Source: Guyanagaster necrorhizus (taxonomy: Eukaryota; Basidiomycota; Agaricomycetes; Agaricales; Physalacriaceae). Taken from it: a DNA stretch of 64,000 nucleotides. The notes under the pieces are model-generated. The model ran no database searches and was not told the origin of the DNA. It saw nothing but the letters and a program-made list of their open reading frames with translations. This document shows, one piece after another, positions 59,676 through 64,000 of the stretch (its first letter is position 1; each line of letters opens with the position of its first letter). The position numbers and the translations under genes were made by a program. The DNA is taken from the NCBI RefSeq assembly GCF_019112545.1, contig NW_025064883.1, positions 1,624,100 through 1,688,099 of the forward strand. The letters run 5' to 3'.

Positions 59676-59818
59676 GATTGAATAACGACGGTGGAAGTAG
59701 CAGAAATAGTAAATATATACGTGATAATCGAGGCGACGTGTTTGTTTGCTTTGTCCTTCTACATTCATCACTCCTCGCTCCCAGAATCTTCTCCGCCTTT
59801 CTTTCGTCTTCTTCTACC
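59676..59818. promoter_or_regulatory. 143-nt divergent promoter between GET3 and SRP68
   Basis: The two start codons point away from each other and are 143 nt apart. The segment is unremarkable in composition and must drive both genes. Confidence 0.55.
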
Positions 59819-61896
59819 ATGTCGGACAAGTTGTCGTTCAGAGGTATACAATTCACGCCAGTTTGGCAATTCGAGGTAGCTGAAAATGTCCAGCCCTGCA
59901 GCTTGCAAACGAGCAGCGCAACACGTATGGTCTCCGGTACCATGATTTCGCTCGGTACAGGTTGGGATAGATGCTCCTACACAGTTATACATGCTGAGCA
60001 ATTTCCAGGAAGCACTGTGCTAATAGAACTCATCGAATTCGGTCGACTTTGAAGATTACCCATGGCAAAGGAAGGGATTTCAAGAAGCTTCCACCAGTGA
60101 ACCAGGAGAACATGAAGGACGGACAGTGAGGCTTCCTTATCATTGTCTTGATATTCACAACTCAGAAATCTGAATTCCAGTCTTCAATTGCTGCTCATGG
60201 AGGCTGAACGCGCATGGGCATATTCCCAGGATCTTGTGTCCCAATCCTTGCAACCCACTAACTCTGAAAAAGCCTACACACTTAGGCATAGTGCTACGGG
60301 ACGGTTACGTCGCAGCGTCAACTGGTCAACACAGCTCCTTTCCCATTGCCAAGGATTATTCGCCTTGTCTCGGTTATCCGCTGGAAGCTTACTTGAAACT
60401 ACTATCTACACGCTAATTCTTAATGGTCGTTTTCTTCGATATCGAGAAGATTTCGAAGATGCTCTCATCCAGCTCTGTGTGGCAAGACACTTGTTGGATG
60501 AGCTGGCTGCTGCTGCTACGACCAGTCGTGACCAAGCTCTCGCAGTCTTGTTTGCGGACGAAATCGGTCCAGAGATTCGGTACTGTGCGCATGAGCTAGG
60601 TTGGGAAAAATCCTACGACGTTGATGGAATAGTCTCTGAACTATCGTCAAAGCATAAGAACGCCTTGGTAGAAGGTTGTGATGGTCTATTGAGCAGATTC
60701 AAAACAGAGGAAGAAGCATTGAAGCACGTCGAGGGCAAAAAGAAGCTGGAGACTTTGATATGGGAGGGCGAGCCTGTACCCGTACGAAACCCAGAGCTTG
60801 TCGATGTCTTCCTCAAAGTGCAAGAGGCCGAGAAGAAGCTAGACGTCCATGATGACGGAAAGGCCAAGGCCAGTGGTTCGAAGAAGAGCGTGGTGGCCTA
60901 CGATGCTATCCTCCTAGCTCTTAGTGATGCAGAGGACGTCGCAAGGAGACTGAAGGAGGCGCAGCAGGTGAGGGCGCCAACGATCTTTTGAAAGCATCTA
61001 ATCCAATCTTTCTGTAGTCAACGGGATCATCTGCCGCTACAAGCAGCGGAACACGCGATATGCACTTCCTTTATGCTTACACCGTATTTCAATTACTATC
61101 GCGGCGTATTCAGCGAGACTTTAGGCTTGTCAAAGCCTTGCTGGCCTCCCTATCCAGTCCCTCGAGAACCCAGTCTAAACCTCGTCAGGTTGATGCCAGA
61201 GTGTATCCTGCTATTGTGAAATTGTTGGATGCCGTCATGCAGGGTTTGACTCAAATGAGGACGCTGAGCATAGTTGACGACAGTCCAGGACTGTCATCTG
61301 GCGTGGACGCCAGAATCTCTTACGTAAAAGCCAGCAGGTAAGCATTGAGCCGATCAGGCTTGTATTCTCATACATCTCCCTGCAGATGTTTGTATCTTGC
61401 TCGCTGCTATGTGAATGTCAAGAAATATGCCGAAGCACTGACTCTTCTGCAACATTCAAGCATCCACATTCGTGAAACGCAATCTCATATCTCAATTTCG
61501 AACTCGGAAGCTGCCGAGGTCGCGTTCTTCCCACTTTCCCAGGTCGAATTTGGTCAACTTGAATCCCAAATATCATCCGATAGTTTACAATTCAAACAGG
61601 ACTGGTTCGCCTACAATGGTGGCTCCCTCAGTGCGGACCACCAGTCCTGCAAGAAGCCAGCATTCTTCAATATCGCCCTGAATTATGTGGACTTGAACAT
61701 GGACAGGTTGTTGGAGAGAGCAGGGAAGGAATCTGCGCCTGCTCCTGCGCCGGCCCCTACTACGAAGGTTGAGTCTGTTGCTGACAAGAGGCGAATCGTC
61801 GAGGACAGGAGAGCGGCAACGCCAGAGCCTGCTCCAGCATCCACTGCTCGTGGAGGATTGAGTAGTCTGCTCGGTGGATGGTGGGGCAAGAGTTGA
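59819..61896 (+). CDS. SRP68: Signal recognition particle subunit SRP68
   Basis: RNA- and SRP72-binding subunit of the SRP that targets nascent chains to the ER. The ATG at 59819 gives MSDKLSFR; splicing then gives ALQLANEQRNTYGLRYHDFARYR|KHCANRTHRIRSTLKITHGK, the N-terminal RNA-binding part. DGQ|LQLLLMEAERAWAYSQDL, LLDELAAAATTSRDQALAVLFADEIGPEIRYCAHELGW and TTSRD-type segments follow. The later TPR-like part includes RCLYLARCYVNVKKYAEALTLL. The C-terminus (ARGGLSSLLGGWWGKS) matches the Gly/Trp-rich SRP68 end that contacts SRP72. Introns are short; the acceptor at 60053-60062 was chosen for HRIRS continuity. Confidence 0.92.
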
Positions 61897-62024
61897 TGTT
61901 ACAGTAATGTAGAAACAGAAATTAAATACACATGCGCAGATAACAACGATAGCTAGCCCGAGGAAATTTGCCTGAGATTAGATGAGGAAGGTGATATACT
62001 TAGTTGAAGAACTGAAGAAAAATA

Positions 62025-64000
62025 TCATTTTCTGAGTCCGCGACGGGTGGCAGTGGAACCTACCTTTTTGGCCTTCGATTCAGTAACATTTTCCGATTCG
62101 CCCCCTTGCTCGCGTGCTTCTTCATCGCTGATCAGACTTATCGGGCGTCCAATATTTTGGAGCTCCCCCCAAAATTCAAGATTTCCTGGTGTTGCGTTAC
62201 ATTTCTTCTTCAGCTCCATAAGAAACCTTGGATATCGTTGACAATGAGCCTATGACCACGTAGATAAAAGATGGACTGACTCGTTCCACGCATCAATCTC
62301 ATCTTCCTAAGAATGAACAAAGAGCTTAGACTAAAGCATAGCACGGTCATTGTAAGAGCAGCTTACATTAAGACATGTATCCCTCATAACTCTCATACAT
62401 TGAATCAACTCATTCGTCCGTCGTGACGAAAATGGCCGCATCACGATCTCCGTAATGACGTAGGCAAGGTCTTCTACCGCTTTGGTGACCAGATCCTTGG
62501 CTGTAAGGTTCCTCTGAAAGTCATTCAAAGGGTACGTTGTCCCAACAATTCGACCGGGCTCTCGACCCGGATCGACTTGAGGCGATATGGACCTAGCGGG
62601 TGTTGGAAGAAGGTTGCTGCCTTTCTTTGACGGTGCCTTGTCAAGTAGATCTTCCTCTTCCTCCTCGGTTGCGCTGTCATTTTCATTTACATTCTGATTC
62701 GCCTTGCTCGATGAAGCGGTAGGTTCTTCAATGATCTGTAGGTGTGACTGAGTTTGGACAGTCGCTGGACCTTTGCGGTCCAAGAGCAGCATTTCCTCGT
62801 CATCATCGCGCGCGTGAACATGTCCGTCTTTACGAGCTCGGGCGACCTTCTTTGGTACTGGATTGTGTCACTCGTTAGTAACGATAAACTGTGGCAGATG
62901 AAACGGTGCACCTTCTTTAACCTTAAAAGCAGTCTTTACTTCTTCAATTGCGTCGTGTGCCCGCTTGACAACCTTGCGTGGTGGTTCAAAGTATTTCAGA
63001 AGTTCAGGGTGGGGAGGTGAAAGAGGATTTGTCTCTATATCGGGAACAACTGCACAGTGGAACATGGCTTGTTTGACGCGATGAATTGCAGGGTTATAGG
63101 AATATCGTGTGTCGAACCATGGTTCTCGGTTCCTTCTTCGCTTGTGAACATCTGCGACTGTGAACTATGAATGACGTACCCTTCATCGTCTCTCTCTCCT
63201 GCTGTCATAACGTCCATAGCATCGACGAAATTATCCATAGCTTCAAGCTGTTCTTCGTTCGGAAGATACGGATGTTCTTGTACCGCCTCTCTTTTCTTGT
63301 TCACGAGGTGGTCGAGAGATGCGAAAGCGTACTTACGCACGTCATCTGCGAAAGGCATCTGGTAAAAAGGGTACTCGTAAGTCATGCAGAGAGATCACTA
63401 CAAGAGATGAGCTACTTGCCTGCGCCCAAAGCAAACAATCCACTTTATCAAACATCATGGGAGATAGTACTCCCATCTTTGGATCCATCCCGTCTTTACT
63501 TACCCATCGAGCTATGGCCACGACCCCCTTTTCGTACATCGCCTGTACGATAGACGACAGAGCCACTTGTTGTTGAGGTGAAGAGGGATCACCCCAAATA
63601 TACTGTATTTCACCCATGGAGAGCTCGCGACGAAACTTTTACAACACTTATTTAGTACAACATGCGGTGGCAATTTTGAAGACTCACATTTTTCTTCGGG
63701 AAGAAACCATTAATCTCGATTCCCTTCTTTGTGTGCAACCGTGGAAACTGGCCATCAGGGCAGGGAGCATATGACGATCCATACTTGAATCCTCGCACCA
63801 AGGCTTCCTTGTCGACTGCCTCCATGCCCTCCGTGGGATCTTTCTTCTTGGCGCCATCGTCGATTTCTTCCTCCTCTTCTTCCATTTCGACATCACCATC
63901 TTCATCTTTGTCTCGCTTATCGACAAAGTATTCTGTTCTCTGTTTCAGCTGGGCGTAGCACATTTGTTCTTCTCCATCATCCGCCTTCCTCGCCCTGGGC
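62025..64000 (-). CDS. KU80: Ku80 (XRCC5-type) DNA end-binding subunit, partial (5' end beyond window)
   Basis: Subunit of the Ku heterodimer for non-homologous end joining. The minus-strand reading enters the window inside the core domain: CYAQLKQRTEYFVDK, an acidic linker, VDKEALVRGFKYGSSYAPC, GIEINGFFPKKN and RRELSMGEIQYIWGD. It continues with IARWVSKDGMDPKMGVL, FADDVRKYAFASLD and the arm and helical C-terminal parts. The C-terminal domain includes AVEDLAYVITEIVMRPF and ends ..TATRRGLRK with TGA at 62025-62027. At least seven introns. The vWA-like N-terminal domain lies to the right of the window. The acidic run EMEEEEEEIDDG is an insertion within the beta-barrel region. Confidence 0.85.

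Overview
The window is nuclear DNA of a filamentous basidiomycete, most likely an agaricomycete. Genes are dense and lie on both strands. Nearly every gene is broken by short introns (about 40-75 nt, GT..AG, occasionally GC..AG), and the protein set is typically fungal: CYC8/SSN6 corepressor, YAP1-type bZIP, copper-fist factor, ERF4, FSH1-type hydrolase, DUF7137, BRL1/BRR6. No prokaryotic operons, CRISPR array, rRNA, convincing tRNA or intact transposon was seen. All assignments come from reading the sequence by eye; no search was run.

Layout. 1-9.5 kb: an ADAM-type membrane metalloprotease (+), a catalytically degenerate pepsin-like membrane protein (-), mitochondrial ClpP (-), then a gene-poor stretch. 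9.5-15.3 kb: DDX41-type DEAD-box helicase (-) divergent from galactose-1-phosphate uridylyltransferase (+), then BRL1/BRR6 (+). 15.3-19.1 kb: mostly non-coding, with one 63-residue SERF gene (-). 19.1-29.3 kb, all +: CYC8/SSN6, a Ser/Thr/Pro-rich protein whose start codon is split by an intron, ERF4 and a YAP1-like bZIP. 30-34 kb: FSH1-type serine hydrolase (-) and a poorly resolved stretch. 34.2-46.1 kb: DUF7137 membrane protein (-), SBDS (+), ALG1 (-), NFU1 (+), porphobilinogen deaminase (+), SUR1/CSH1-like glycosyltransferase (+), RecQ helicase (+). 46.8-52.2 kb: UBE2W-type E2 (+), copper-fist factor (-), a frame-disrupted fungal conserved gene (+). 53-64 kb: rhodanese-PTP tyrosine phosphatase (+), Ski8/WDR61-like WD40 protein (-), GET3 (-) divergent from SRP68 (+), and Ku80 (-) running off the right edge.

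Most genes are unrelated housekeeping functions. Functional links that stand out are GET3/SRP68 (two ER-targeting routes sharing a 143-nt divergent promoter), ALG1/NFU1 (83 nt between start codons) and RecQ/UBE2W/Ku80 (DNA-repair-related functions on one segment).

The most striking property is exon structure. Conserved protein motifs can only be rebuilt if very small exons are accepted: 6 nt in the ADAM gene (the third zinc-ligand His), 6 nt in ClpP, 7/11/19/21 nt in the UBE2W gene, 11 nt in porphobilinogen deaminase, 13 and 14 nt in RecQ, 18 nt in GET3 (the Walker A loop, flanked by two GC-AG introns). In addition, one start codon is split AT|G and one start codon sits alone before its first coding intron. 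Standard gene callers would probably miss or corrupt many of these.
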